Origin: NORP309 sp964352735
Lineage (GTDB): Bacteria > Pseudomonadota > Gammaproteobacteria > Xanthomonadales > Marinicellaceae
DNA length: 64,000 nt
Assembly: GCA_964352735.1 (NCBI GenBank)
Contig: CAYGTC010000019.1
Location: 4,941-68,940 of the forward strand
Direction of reading: 5' to 3'
Below, in pieces: positions 49,362-58,778 of the stretch. The translations under genes were made by a program, and so were the position numbers. Every line of letters begins with the position of its first letter. Position 1 is the stretch's first letter. The notes under the pieces were generated by a model, which worked only from the letters and a program-made list of their open reading frames with translations, made no database searches and had not been told where the DNA came from.

Positions 49362-50677
49362 GAAATATCTAACCCCAGATCATTTGCAATGGTTAAAAAA
49401 CTGGGGAATGATGTGATGATGTTTTGACAATTTTTGACAGTAATATTCTGCTCAGAGAATTGACCAGCTATCAAGAAACTCATTGCACAACGATGATCAT
49501 CATGAGCATCCACTTCGCCACCTTTTAGGCTACCACCTTGAATACGCAACCCATCACTGAATTCTTCGCAATCAATGCCAAGAGACTTTAACCCTTCTGC
49601 CATTACTGCAATACGATCACTTTCTTTCTTTCTCAGCTCTTCAGCATTTGTTAATACTGTTTGACCTTTTGACAATGCCGCTGCAATAAAAATAATTGGA
49701 AACTCATCAATGGCAGAAGCTATGTATTTTTCTGGAATATCTATTCCATTTAACTGACTCGATTTAACCACAACATCTGCAATACGTTCACCAGCAATAT
49801 GTCGTTCATTGAGCAAACTGATGTCTGCCCCCATCATCTGTAAAATACCAATCACACCTGTTCTGGTTGGGTTAACACATAAATTGTGAAAAACCACTTC
49901 AGAAGAAGGCAACAACGCAGCAAGCACCATAAAAAAAGCCGCTGAAGAAATATCAGCTGGAACCACAACTGAGGTCGCTTTCAATTGTTGTTTGCCCTGC
50001 ATTTTTACGGTACATCCTCGAGATTCAAGTTCAACACCAAACCCTCTTAACATGTTTTCAGTATGATCGCGAGAAAGCTTTGGCTCTGACAAAACTGTTT
50101 CGCCTTCTGCATAGAGTCCAGACAACAACACACAAGACTTGATTTGTGCACTTGCAACTGGGGATTGGTAATGAATGGCATTCAATTGCTCAACCGGCTT
50201 AAACTCAATGGGCGCAGTTCCCGCTTCTGTAACATGCACTTGAGCACCCATTAAATTGAGTGGAGTACTGATTCTACTCATCGGCCGAGAATTAAGAGAA
50301 TCATCTCCCAAAATTGTAGATGAAAAAGACTGAGCAGCCAATATTCCTGATAACAAGCGCATACCCGTACCAGAATTTCCACAATCAATTCGCCCTGACT
50401 CTGGTTTCTTCAGGCCATATTTACCAACACCATGAACAACATAGTGTGAATCTATTTTTTCGATCTTAACACCCATATCCTGCATGGCTTTCATCGTAGC
50501 CATACAATCTGTAGCTGTTAAGAAGCCAGAAACCTCAGAAACACCATCAGCAATAGATGCCAATATCATAGAGCGATGTGAAATAGACTTATCACCAGGC
50601 ACCAATACTGATTGATTCAAACTCAACCCATTTGAAGAACGAGAAGTTAAAGTGTTTTTAAGCACAGTCACATGCAC
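49358..50677 (-). CDS. aroA: 3-phosphoshikimate 1-carboxyvinyltransferase (EPSP synthase)
   Basis: About 439 residues: PGDKSISHRSMILASIADG (substrate-binding Lys-Ser), NSGTGMRLL, SRDHTENMLRGFG, and DEFPIIFIAAA with LRKKESDRIAVM. It joins shikimate-3-phosphate to phosphoenolpyruvate. The start is uncertain: GTG at 50677 or 50671 lies inside the hisC end, so the two are translationally coupled. hisC-aroA-cmk-rpsA form one operon. Confidence 0.96.
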   Translation of the reverse strand: MHVTVLKNTLTSRSSNGLSLNQSVLVPGDKSISHRSMILASIADGVSEVSGFLTATDCMATMKAMQDMGVKIEKIDSHYVVHGVGKYGLKKPESGRIDCGNSGTGMRLLSGILAAQSFSSTILGDDSLNSRPMSRISTPLNLMGAQVHVTEAGTAPIEFKPVEQLNAIHYQSPVASAQIKSCVLLSGLYAEGETVLSEPKLSRDHTENMLRGFGVELESRGCTVKMQGKQQLKATSVVVPADISSAAFFMVLAALLPSSEVVFHNLCVNPTRTGVIGILQMMGADISLLNERHIAGERIADVVVKSSQLNGIDIPEKYIASAIDEFPIIFIAAALSKGQTVLTNAEELRKKESDRIAVMAEGLKSLGIDCEEFSDGLRIQGGSLKGGEVDAHDDHRCAMSFLIAGQFSEQNITVKNCQNIITSFPSFLTIANDLGLDIS

Positions 50678-51779
50678 GCTCCATCACTGTGTCAAGCCTA
50701 TTCATTTGTTCACTGGTTCCAATGGTAATTCTAAGACAATTCGGCAAACCATAATTGGCTACTGGTCTAGTGATGATTCCATTTTCCAATAAATTTTTGT
50801 AAATAGCGGATGCATCTTTTTCAAAGTCGATCAATAAAAAATTTCCTTTGGATGGTACATACCTGAGTTTAAGGCGATCACATGTCGAAATCAGAATCTG
50901 CATGCCTTTTTCATTTTCCACAAAAGCTTTTTCAAGAAAGGATTGATCTGCAAGCGAATGTTCTGCTGCAATTAAAGCCAATGAATTGACATTAAACGGC
51001 TGTCTAATTCTATTTAATACATTGGCAATTTCTGGATTACTTAATGCATACCCTACCCTCAATCCAGCCAATCCATAAGCTTTTGAAAAAGTCCTGGTTA
51101 TTACTAAATTTGGAAATTCGCCAAGCCACAAACTGGCATCCACTTGTTCTTCTGAATGTGAATATTCCAAGTACGCTTCATCGACTACCACAATCACGTG
51201 TTTTGGTACTTTATTTATAAAACTTTTTAACTGCTGTTCAGATAAATGATTTCCTGTTGGATTGTTTGGATTGGCAATGAAAACCAATCTGGTTTGATCA
51301 TCGATGGCTGATAGCATGGCATCCAAATCATGACCCAGAGGAGAATCAGTATCCCACCCAAGCGCAGCAACCTGTTTATGTACGGCACCTACAGCCTGAA
51401 TTGCAATGGGATAAACTGCAAAACAATATTGCGAATAAACTGCATTCAGCTCTGGCGACAGAAAGGCTTCTGCCAATAAAACCAACACATCATTTGAACC
51501 ATTACCCAAAGTAATACAATCCATATCAACATCATGCTTTCGTGCTAATGCTTTTTTCAATTCGAAACCATTTCCATCTGGGTACAATTCAATTTCATTC
51601 AATGCTTCTTGAACTGCTGCCATAGCCAAAGGACTGGCACCTAAAGGGTTTTCGTTGGAAGCGAGTTTTATAATATTTTCAATCCCCATCTCTCTTTCCA
51701 ATTCAGAAATGGGTTTTCCTGGGACATAAGGATTCAATTTTTGAACGCCTGTAACGGCCATTTTCTTAAAATCTACCAT
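50658..51779 (-). CDS. hisC: Histidinol-phosphate aminotransferase
   Basis: 373 residues, PLP aminotransferase fold type I: LASNENPLGASP, NPNNPTGN, DEAYLEYS, and the Schiff-base Lys in TFSKAYGLAGLRVGY. Its place just upstream of aroA shows that it serves aromatic or histidine synthesis; HisC of this group can transaminate both histidinol phosphate and aromatic keto acids. It overlaps aroA by 20 bp and has a 470-bp non-coding region upstream. Confidence 0.93.
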   Translation of the reverse strand: MVDFKKMAVTGVQKLNPYVPGKPISELEREMGIENIIKLASNENPLGASPLAMAAVQEALNEIELYPDGNGFELKKALARKHDVDMDCITLGNGSNDVLVLLAEAFLSPELNAVYSQYCFAVYPIAIQAVGAVHKQVAALGWDTDSPLGHDLDAMLSAIDDQTRLVFIANPNNPTGNHLSEQQLKSFINKVPKHVIVVVDEAYLEYSHSEEQVDASLWLGEFPNLVITRTFSKAYGLAGLRVGYALSNPEIANVLNRIRQPFNVNSLALIAAEHSLADQSFLEKAFVENEKGMQILISTCDRLKLRYVPSKGNFLLIDFEKDASAIYKNLLENGIITRPVANYGLPNCLRITIGTSEQMNRLDTVMERACDCA

Positions 51780-52250
51780 TGAGTGCAGCCAATTAATTTA
51801 AAAGGACAATATTTTGACGGTATTTTACTCATAAAGCAATAACAAAATACCATCATCTGCTGTAATTAACGATGTCTGTTTAATGATTGGAGTTGTCAAT
51901 TATGACAAATTGCATCAGAAGTTCTATAAAATTACTGATGCACTAATATTGCCAAATATAAACAATTTCAGGATAAAATTTAACAAACAAATTGGATAGA
52001 CATCACCATAAAACCAATGAAGCTCATGGCTTAGCAACAATTTTATTTAAGGTATATGGCCATTATTCATAAAACCATATAGGAACACAGTATAATTTCA
52101 CAAAACGCATTTAAGCGCATGTTCACCTTCGCTAAAATCGGCTTTTCTATCAATTTGATGAAATATTCGGGCTTGTTATCCATTCTATTATTCAATTCGT
52201 AACAAACAGAAGGTATAATCCCGTGCTTTTATTCATTACAAAATAATAAA
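51780..52250. other. Divergent intergenic region between hisC and ybiT-type gene
   Basis: No gene is seen. An inverted repeat GGTATTTT/AAAATACC lies near 51817-51853, just upstream of hisC, and could be an operator or leader stem. The remainder should carry the two divergent promoters. Confidence 0.4.
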
Positions 52251-53849
52251 ATGATAGTAACTGCGAATATTGGAATACAATTTGGATCAAAGCCACTTTT
52301 TGAAAACATTTCAATGAAGTTTGGTAATGGTAATCGTTATGGTTTAATCGGTGCCAACGGTTGTGGCAAATCAACCCTGATGAAAATCATTACTGGAGAA
52401 TTGAAACCCACAAATGGATCTGTATCGTTCGACAAAGAAGACAAGGTTGGTGTTCTTGGTCAAGACCAATACGCCTTCGAAGAGTATACCGTCATTGACA
52501 CAGTTATCATGGGTGATAAGGATTTATGGCAAATCAAAGAAGAACGCGATGGCATTTATGCCAAAGCAGAGATGTCAGATGAAGATGGCATCAAGGTTGC
52601 TGATTTAGAAACAGAATTTGCTGAAATGGATGGGTATTCTGCTGAGGCCAGAGCAGGAGAATTGTTAATGGGGTTAGATATCCCCGAAGAACAACATTAT
52701 GGCCTCATGTCAGAAGTCGCACCAGGTTGGAAATTACGTGTTTTATTGGCACAAGCATTGTTTGCCGACCCAGATTTTTTACTGTTGGATGAGCCTACAA
52801 ATAACTTGGATATCAATACCATCAGATGGCTTGAAGACACTTTAAACGCAAGAAAATCGACCATGATTATCATTTCACATGATCGACACTTTTTAAATTC
52901 AGTTTGCACCCACATGGCAGATTTAGATTATGGCGAACTGCGTTTATTCCCTGGCAATTATGATGAATACATGACTGCAGCCACACAAGCACGAGAAAAA
53001 TTACAATCTGAAAATGCCAAGAAAAAAGCACAAATTGCGGAATTAAAACATTTTGTCAGCCGTTTCTCAGCCAACGCATCAAAGGCCAAACAGGCCACAT
53101 CAAGGCAAAAGCAACTGGATAAGATACAACTGCATCACATCAAACCTTCTTCAAGAGTCAATCCTTATATCATTTTTGAACAAGAGAAGAAGCTTTATAG
53201 AAATGCCTTGAGTGTTAAAGGATTGAGCAAATCATTTGATGGCAATACCTTGTTCAAGGATTTTGACTTTACCCTTGAAGTTGGAGAAAAACTGGCGGTA
53301 ATTGGCGCCAATGGCATTGGTAAAACAACCCTCTTAAACTGCGTAACGGATAATATCAAAGCAGATGAAGGCACAGTTAAATGGTCTGAAAATGCCCAAA
53401 TCGCCTATTTTAAACAGGACAATTTGGCTGAATTTAAAGAAAACATTTCCGCTTTTGAATGGATGATGCAACACAAACATAAAGATGATGATGAACAAGC
53501 CGTCAGAAGTGTCATGGGAAGATTACTCTTTTCAAAAGAAGATTCCAAGAAAAAGCTCAACGTTTTATCAGGTGGGGAAAAAGGACGCATGATGTTTGGT
53601 AAAATCATGTTACAAAAACCCAATATCCTTTTCATGGATGAGCCAACCAATCACTTAGATATGGAATCCATTGAGTCATTAAACTTGGCATTAGAGAATT
53701 ATGAGGGTACCTTGATTTTTGTATCTCACGATAGACAATTTGTTTCTTCTATTGCTGATAGGATCATTGAAATCAAACATGATGATGTTATTGATCACCG
53801 TGGAACTTATCAGGAATATCTGGCCAAACAAGGCATTCTTACCACATAA
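52251..53849 (+). CDS. ybiT: ABC-F family ATPase, YbiT type
   Basis: 532 residues with two ABC domains: Walker A GANGCGKST and GANGIGKTT, Walker B FLLLDEPTNNLD and ILFMDEPTNHLD, second signature LSGGEKGRM. The first signature region reads SEVAPGWKLRVLLAQ, and the interdomain linker is charged (QAREKLQSENAKKKAQIAELKHFVSRFSANASKAKQATSR). Sequence follows E. coli YbiT from the first residue. ABC-F proteins act on the ribosome, not in transport; YbiT's role is not settled. Confidence 0.95.
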   Translation: MIVTANIGIQFGSKPLFENISMKFGNGNRYGLIGANGCGKSTLMKIITGELKPTNGSVSFDKEDKVGVLGQDQYAFEEYTVIDTVIMGDKDLWQIKEERDGIYAKAEMSDEDGIKVADLETEFAEMDGYSAEARAGELLMGLDIPEEQHYGLMSEVAPGWKLRVLLAQALFADPDFLLLDEPTNNLDINTIRWLEDTLNARKSTMIIISHDRHFLNSVCTHMADLDYGELRLFPGNYDEYMTAATQAREKLQSENAKKKAQIAELKHFVSRFSANASKAKQATSRQKQLDKIQLHHIKPSSRVNPYIIFEQEKKLYRNALSVKGLSKSFDGNTLFKDFDFTLEVGEKLAVIGANGIGKTTLLNCVTDNIKADEGTVKWSENAQIAYFKQDNLAEFKENISAFEWMMQHKHKDDDEQAVRSVMGRLLFSKEDSKKKLNVLSGGEKGRMMFGKIMLQKPNILFMDEPTNHLDMESIESLNLALENYEGTLIFVSHDRQFVSSIADRIIEIKHDDVIDHRGTYQEYLAKQGILTT

Positions 53850-53893
53850 TTAGCAATGCTTTTATAACTATGAAATAACGATTGGTGATAACT

Positions 53894-54847
53894 ATGAAAA
53901 AAATATTTTTATTCTTATGCTTAACTCAAATTAATATGGCTTTTGCATGGAATGACAGCGGACACCAGATTATTGCTGCCATCACATGGGATTTACTTGA
54001 CCAAAAACAAAAAAAACATTGGATAGAGGTACTCAAACACCACCCACGTTTTAAACAAGATTTTCAACAACACAAACCTGCTGATGTTAAATTAGGCAGC
54101 ACTCAATATGATGAGTGGATATTTCGACATGCAGCAACATGGCCAGACATTGCCAGAAAGCTGCCTGAAAACACCAAAAAGAAATTCCACAATGGTCCTT
54201 GGCACTATATCAATTATCCGATCTATTTGAATAAAAAAGTTGATACAGAATTCAACAACTTGAAAATCCACATTGATGGCGAATTGAATAAAAACTTTAA
54301 TATCACACAAGCCATAAAAGCAAATTTGGCGATACTCTCCAAAAAAGGGGCAACAAAAAAAGACAAAGCATTGGCCATATCTTGGCTACTGCATATTGTT
54401 GGCGACGCACATCAGCCATTACACAGCACAGCCCTATTCTCTGAAACATATTTCCCGAAAGGTGACAGAGGCGGTAATTTAATTCAAATTGGCGGCCAAG
54501 GACAAATTGAAAATTTACATTGGTATTGGGACACAAGACTGGATAATTCAACCTCATTCAAAATAATTGATTTAAAAGCCAAAAAACTCAATGAAAAGCA
54601 CAAAGAAATTGGCTTAAAGCATCAAAAAGATAACATTCATAAATGGATTGCTCAATCCCATGTCCTTGCTAAGGAAAAGGTATATACACCACCATTATTG
54701 AATATTTTAAAAGAGAATGAAAAACATAACAAAAAACAACCTTCGATCAAAATCACCAAAGATTATGATCAAATAGCGCGTTCAGTAGCAGAAGTTCAAG
54801 CCACTAAAGCTGCTTATAATTTAGCACATTTATTGAATACGCATTAA
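53894..54847 (+). CDS. Secreted S1/P1-type nuclease
   Basis: From ATG 53894 (after GGTGAT) the protein starts with a signal peptide, MKKIFLFLCLTQINMAFA, and cleavage leaves Trp as residue one, followed by NDSGH. That Trp and His are zinc ligands in P1 nuclease. Other ligand motifs are DEWIFRHAATWPDI, HNGPWHYINYP, GDAHQPLH with DRGGN, and NLHWYWDTRL. The enzyme would degrade single-stranded RNA/DNA outside the cytoplasm using three zinc ions. TTG 53882 would add four residues before the signal peptide and is less likely. Confidence 0.95.
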   Translation: MKKIFLFLCLTQINMAFAWNDSGHQIIAAITWDLLDQKQKKHWIEVLKHHPRFKQDFQQHKPADVKLGSTQYDEWIFRHAATWPDIARKLPENTKKKFHNGPWHYINYPIYLNKKVDTEFNNLKIHIDGELNKNFNITQAIKANLAILSKKGATKKDKALAISWLLHIVGDAHQPLHSTALFSETYFPKGDRGGNLIQIGGQGQIENLHWYWDTRLDNSTSFKIIDLKAKKLNEKHKEIGLKHQKDNIHKWIAQSHVLAKEKVYTPPLLNILKENEKHNKKQPSIKITKDYDQIARSVAEVQATKAAYNLAHLLNTH

Positions 54848-54870
54848 AAGGCTATAAAATTATAGCCTTT
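54847..54870 (+). terminator. Hairpin right after the nuclease gene
   Basis: AAAGGCTATA (54847-54856) pairs perfectly with TATAGCCTTT (54861-54870). It begins at the last base of the stop codon. There is no long U-run beyond the stem, so termination is likely but not certain. Confidence 0.55.
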
Positions 54871-54955
54871 AGGCAAAAAAAAACACAAGGAAGTGTGATA
54901 GAATTTATCGTAAATTATATATTAGTTTAACAAACACGTTCATCAGGAGCTTTCT

Positions 54956-56542
54956 ATGACAGTACGTCAAATTTTCATTATTTTCGCCATAACTGTCAGT
55001 CTATTAATTCTTGGTTTAGGCTTTTATTGGCCCAAAATTTATTGGTCATTAGTAATTATTGCCCCTATTCTATTGATTGGCTTAATTGACATAACCCAAA
55101 AAAAACAGACCGTAAGAAGACTTTATCCTGTGATTGGACGATTCAGGTATATGCTGGAATCCATAAGGCCTGAAATTCAGCAATATTTCATTGAGTCAGA
55201 AACCAATGGTATGCCCGTGAGTCGAGAGTTTCGTTCACTGATCTATCAGAGAGCCAAAGGAGAAAGAGACACAAGACCATTTGGAACCATATTTGATGTC
55301 AATGGAGACGGTTATGAATGGATAAACCATTCGCTTCACCCATTAGAAGCATTTGATCATGATCCCAGAGTTTCTATTGGTGGACCAGACTGCGATCAAC
55401 CCTACCTATCTTCACCATTGAATATTTCAGCCATGAGCTATGGTTCATTGAGTCAAAATGCCATCATGGCCCTTAATAAAGGCGCACAAATGGGCGGTTT
55501 TGCACACAACACTGGCGAAGGCGGTCTCAGCCCCTATCACTTAAAGTATGGTGGTGATATCATTTGGCAACTTGGCACCGGTTATTTTGGTTGCAGAAAT
55601 GAAGAAGGCAATTTTGATGAACAATCATTTAAAGAGCAAGCCAATAAAGATGTGGTAAAAATGATCGAAGTCAAACTGTCTCAAGGAGCAAAACCCGGTC
55701 ATGGCGGCATCTTGCCAGCAGTCAAATTAACAGAAGAGATTGCAAAAATCAGACATGTACCCATGGGTAAAGACGTGATTTCACCTCCTGCACACACAGC
55801 TTTTGATTCACCTCAAGGATTATTACACTTCATCAAAAAGTTGCGCGAGTTAACCAATGGGAAACCCGTTGGATTTAAACTCTGCATTGGGCGCAGAGAT
55901 GAGTTTCTCAGCATATGCAAAGCCATGTTAGCCACTGGTATCACCCCAGACTTTATTACTGTTGATGGAGCGGAAGGAGGCACTGGCGCGGCACCAACAG
56001 AAATGACCAACGCCGTTGGCACACCCTTGCGCGATGCTGTTATTTTTGTTAATGAAGCACTGATTGGTACAGGGCTCAGAGATAAGATAAAAATCATAGC
56101 CTCAGGTAAAGTTTTCAGCGCATTCCATTTACTGCGAATCATAGCTTTGGGTGCAGATGCGGTTAATTCAGCCCGTGGAATGATGTTCGCATTGGGTTGT
56201 ATTCAATCCAGAGCCTGTAATACCGATCACTGCCCAACTGGTATCGCTACACAAAACCCACACCGTTACAAAACTTTAATCGTTGATGACAAAGCCACAA
56301 GGGTTAAAAACTACCACCATGAAACAGTTAAAAACCTCACTGAGCTACTGGCAGTAGCTGGATTGAAAAGCTTAAGTGAATTAAAGCCCAAACACATCAA
56401 TCAAAGGGTCAAAGGAACTGAGGTGAAAAATTATGAAGAGCTTTTCCCCTGTATTTCTGCAAACTGCTTATTATCTGAAGACACCATTCCTCAATCTTGG
56501 TTGAAAGATTGGCACAATGCCAAAGCTGAATCATGGCATTAG
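54956..56542 (+). CDS. Membrane-anchored FMN-binding glutamate-synthase-family protein
   Basis: 528 residues. Two N-terminal transmembrane helices (about 5-25 and 31-50) precede a glutamate-synthase-like FMN barrel: LNISAMSYGSLSQNAIMALN, KPGHGGILPAVK, VDGAEGGTGAAP, and GADAVNSARGMMF. The 3Fe-4S ligands C415, C421 and C426 (CxxxxxCxxxxC, then PTG) are intact. There is no glutaminase domain, so it is not a complete GOGAT; this group is widespread but its substrate is uncertain. A strong ribosome site AGGAG lies before ATG. It converges on the hydrolase gene, with a hairpin between. Confidence 0.9.
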   Translation: MTVRQIFIIFAITVSLLILGLGFYWPKIYWSLVIIAPILLIGLIDITQKKQTVRRLYPVIGRFRYMLESIRPEIQQYFIESETNGMPVSREFRSLIYQRAKGERDTRPFGTIFDVNGDGYEWINHSLHPLEAFDHDPRVSIGGPDCDQPYLSSPLNISAMSYGSLSQNAIMALNKGAQMGGFAHNTGEGGLSPYHLKYGGDIIWQLGTGYFGCRNEEGNFDEQSFKEQANKDVVKMIEVKLSQGAKPGHGGILPAVKLTEEIAKIRHVPMGKDVISPPAHTAFDSPQGLLHFIKKLRELTNGKPVGFKLCIGRRDEFLSICKAMLATGITPDFITVDGAEGGTGAAPTEMTNAVGTPLRDAVIFVNEALIGTGLRDKIKIIASGKVFSAFHLLRIIALGADAVNSARGMMFALGCIQSRACNTDHCPTGIATQNPHRYKTLIVDDKATRVKNYHHETVKNLTELLAVAGLKSLSELKPKHINQRVKGTEVKNYEELFPCISANCLLSEDTIPQSWLKDWHNAKAESWH

Positions 56543-56582
56543 AGTCCAATTTATATTAACCCTGTTGGGTAATAAGGTTGAT

Positions 56583-56620
56583 GATTGAAACCACCAGTAC
56601 ATGCTGCGGTGGTTTCAATC
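56583..56620. terminator. 13-bp perfect hairpin between convergent genes
   Basis: GATTGAAACCACC (56583-56595) pairs with GGTGGTTTCAATC (56608-56620), loop of 12. It lies 41 bp after one stop codon and 10 bp before the other gene's stop, as expected for a shared bidirectional terminator, but without a clear U-run. Confidence 0.55.
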
Positions 56621-56629
56621 ACAAAACGC

Positions 56630-57475
56630 TTATTGAATGCCTTTCAAATAATCAATAACACGATTGATCACTGTTTGATCTTTCAAAATTCGACTGTGAC
56701 CCAATCCAGAAGTACTCATTAATGTAGCACTTGGCCAAAGGCTGGTCAACGCTTTAGCATGATCATAAGGCACAATTTTGTCATGTTGATCATGAATAAT
56801 TAATCCATTAATTTTTTTTATGAACACATTATTCCTCACAGAGGCACTCTCGTATGGTGCTTGTAAAATAGATTCAATGCTGGCGATTAAATGTTTTTTA
56901 CTTTTATTTGAAGCCCCTACAGTATGACACAAAGAGTTGATAATAAAATCCATATCCACAGGCGAACTTATCGAAACAAAATGCTTAATTGGCAACCTTA
57001 ATTTAATGGCATAAGCAGTGGCAAATGCACCAAAAGAGTGTCCGATGACTGCATGTAATGTAACATTCTGATCAGATAAGGTTGTAATTATTCTTTGTAA
57101 TTCCTCCAAATTTGTTTTATTACCTGAAGATTGGCCATGCGCAGGAAAATCACACAACACCACACGAAATCCTGCTTTAACCAGTTCATTGCTCAAAATC
57201 GAGTAACTGTAAGCAGAGCCCTCCCAGCCATGTACCAATAATACTGTTGGCCCTGCACCGGCAGAGTAAACCTTGCAACGCAATGATTCACCAAATGTTG
57301 AATCAAAATCCATCCATTGCGTGTGCATGTTGTTTAAGCTTAACGTATGCTTATGTTTACGATGTGGAGAAAAAAACAACTTATTAATCCATATACCAGC
57401 CCACTTATCAGATAACATTTCTAGAGATTTTGTTATCAATTTCACCATTGTCATTATCAAGTTATTCATCATCAT
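56630..57475 (-). CDS. Alpha/beta hydrolase
   Basis: 281 residues with a canonical hydrolase core: LLVHGWEGSAYSY (oxyanion), nucleophile elbow GHSFGAF, acid in IIHDQHDKIVPYDHA and the catalytic His in GLGHSRIL. There is no signal peptide. The substrate is unknown; the fold and length suit small esters or lipids. The start is one of three successive ATG codons at 57475. The next gene is divergent. Confidence 0.88.
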   Translation of the reverse strand: MMMNNLIMTMVKLITKSLEMLSDKWAGIWINKLFFSPHRKHKHTLSLNNMHTQWMDFDSTFGESLRCKVYSAGAGPTVLLVHGWEGSAYSYSILSNELVKAGFRVVLCDFPAHGQSSGNKTNLEELQRIITTLSDQNVTLHAVIGHSFGAFATAYAIKLRLPIKHFVSISSPVDMDFIINSLCHTVGASNKSKKHLIASIESILQAPYESASVRNNVFIKKINGLIIHDQHDKIVPYDHAKALTSLWPSATLMSTSGLGHSRILKDQTVINRVIDYLKGIQ

Positions 57476-57506
57476 AATTCATCATTAAAAAGAATAATTT
57501 GATTAT

Positions 57507-58580
57507 ATGATTTGCATCATAAAGATGAAAAGTGGCATAATTGACAATAAAAAGTTCATTTGTGACATATATATGAGTAACAAAACAAGTAAACACATCA
57601 CCCTTATCATACTAGATAATTTTCTGGCATCTGGTTTATCAGGTGCCATCGATTTATTGCATACAGCAAATTTGGTTTACAAATACATGCACAGAAATGA
57701 TCCCGCGCTATTTGAATGGTCTGTGGTTTCAATAAATACTGACACAGTTAAAGCCAGCAATGGTTACCCTCACCCTATAGATCATACACTTGATGAGGTC
57801 CAAAACACTGATGTCGTCTATATTCCGGGTGTATCATCCATAAGAGAACAAACCATTCTTGATGTATTGCAGCAAAACCACATACTTTATCGTTGGTTAA
57901 AAGAACAAGCGATCAACAATACCATCATTACCAGCAGCTGTACTGGCAGTTTATTTCTTGCTCAAGCTGGTATTCTCAACAACAAAAAAGTCACAACTTC
58001 ATGGATGTTAGCTGATTTATTCAGAAGGCAGTTTCCCCACGTCAATTTGTCAGATGATGAATTATTAGTAGATGAAGGATCAATCATCACTTCAGGAGCT
58101 GCCTGCTCGTATCAAGAATTGATGTTAACCATTATTAAAAGATTTGCTGGTAAAGAATTGGCTTCACTAACAGCCAAATACATGTTGATTGAAGGCAACA
58201 GGGCTTCACAAGCTGCTTTTAAAGTTAACGTTCCTTCAACTTATGATCTCGAAGACACATTGATCACAGATGCAATAGAGTTAATCAGAAAGAACATCAA
58301 TAAAAACTTTTCTATCAATGAGCTAGCAGAAAATTTACATGTCAGTTACAGAACATTGATCAGGCGTTTTCAAGCCTCTTTAGGCATTAACATCAAATCT
58401 TACATCCAAAACCAAAGGGTCGAATCTGCCAAAAGATTACTGGAGCTCAGCCAATTAAACTTTGATGAAATCGTTTATAAAATTGGCTATGCCGATGCCA
58501 GCGCCTTCAGGAAACTGTTTAAGAAAAGCACAGGCATGACGCCCAAATCTTACAAACAAAAATTTTGCGCTCACCAATAA
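57507..58580 (+). CDS. GlxA-type AraC-family transcriptional regulator with DJ-1/PfpI-like domain
   Basis: 357 residues. The N-terminal two thirds are a DJ-1/PfpI-like domain (TLIILDNF..., VVYIPGVSS, SSCTGSLFLAQAG with the elbow Cys). The C-terminal 100 residues are an AraC helix-turn-helix pair: SINELAENLHVSYRTLIRRFQASLG and FDEIVYKIGYADASAFRKLFKKSTGMTPKSYK. A second possible start, ATG at 57573, removes 22 unconserved-looking residues. It faces away from the alpha/beta hydrolase and may control it. Confidence 0.92.
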   Translation: MICIIKMKSGIIDNKKFICDIYMSNKTSKHITLIILDNFLASGLSGAIDLLHTANLVYKYMHRNDPALFEWSVVSINTDTVKASNGYPHPIDHTLDEVQNTDVVYIPGVSSIREQTILDVLQQNHILYRWLKEQAINNTIITSSCTGSLFLAQAGILNNKKVTTSWMLADLFRRQFPHVNLSDDELLVDEGSIITSGAACSYQELMLTIIKRFAGKELASLTAKYMLIEGNRASQAAFKVNVPSTYDLEDTLITDAIELIRKNINKNFSINELAENLHVSYRTLIRRFQASLGINIKSYIQNQRVESAKRLLELSQLNFDEIVYKIGYADASAFRKLFKKSTGMTPKSYKQKFCAHQ

Positions 58581-58636
58581 CAATAAATATTTGAATAAAT
58601 TTCATATATTTTAATTTTTTTACGCGTAAATAGATA

Positions 58637-58680
58637 GGAGGTGATTAAGGATGATATGTGACCACCTCCGATTGTGTTAA
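58637..58680 (+). promoter_or_regulatory. SD-sequestering hairpin over a 9-codon leader frame
   Basis: AGGAGGTGAT (58636-58645) is a near-perfect Shine-Dalgarno. Nine bases after its GGAGG core, ATG at 58651 opens a frame of nine codons (Met-Ile-Cys-Asp-His-Leu-Arg-Leu-Cys, TAA at 58678-58680). GGAGGTG (58637-58643) can pair with CACCTCC (58663-58669) inside that frame, hiding the SD. The stop codon overlaps the 5' foot of the terminator stem that follows. Confidence 0.5.
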
Positions 58681-58735
58681 ACCAGTCAATGATGACCTCT
58701 TGTATTTCTCGAATTGTTGACTGGTTTATTTTTTC
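58679..58735 (+). terminator. Rho-independent terminator upstream of kinase gene
   Basis: AAACCAGTCAA (58679-58689) is exactly complementary to TTGACTGGTTT (58717-58727), followed by ATTTTTTC. The loop is long (27 nt). It ends the GlxA-type gene's transcript, or attenuates the kinase gene that starts 44 bp later. Confidence 0.75.
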
Positions 58736-58778
58736 TTCATTTTAATGTAACATAACTTAATCAACTATCTCATTGCCT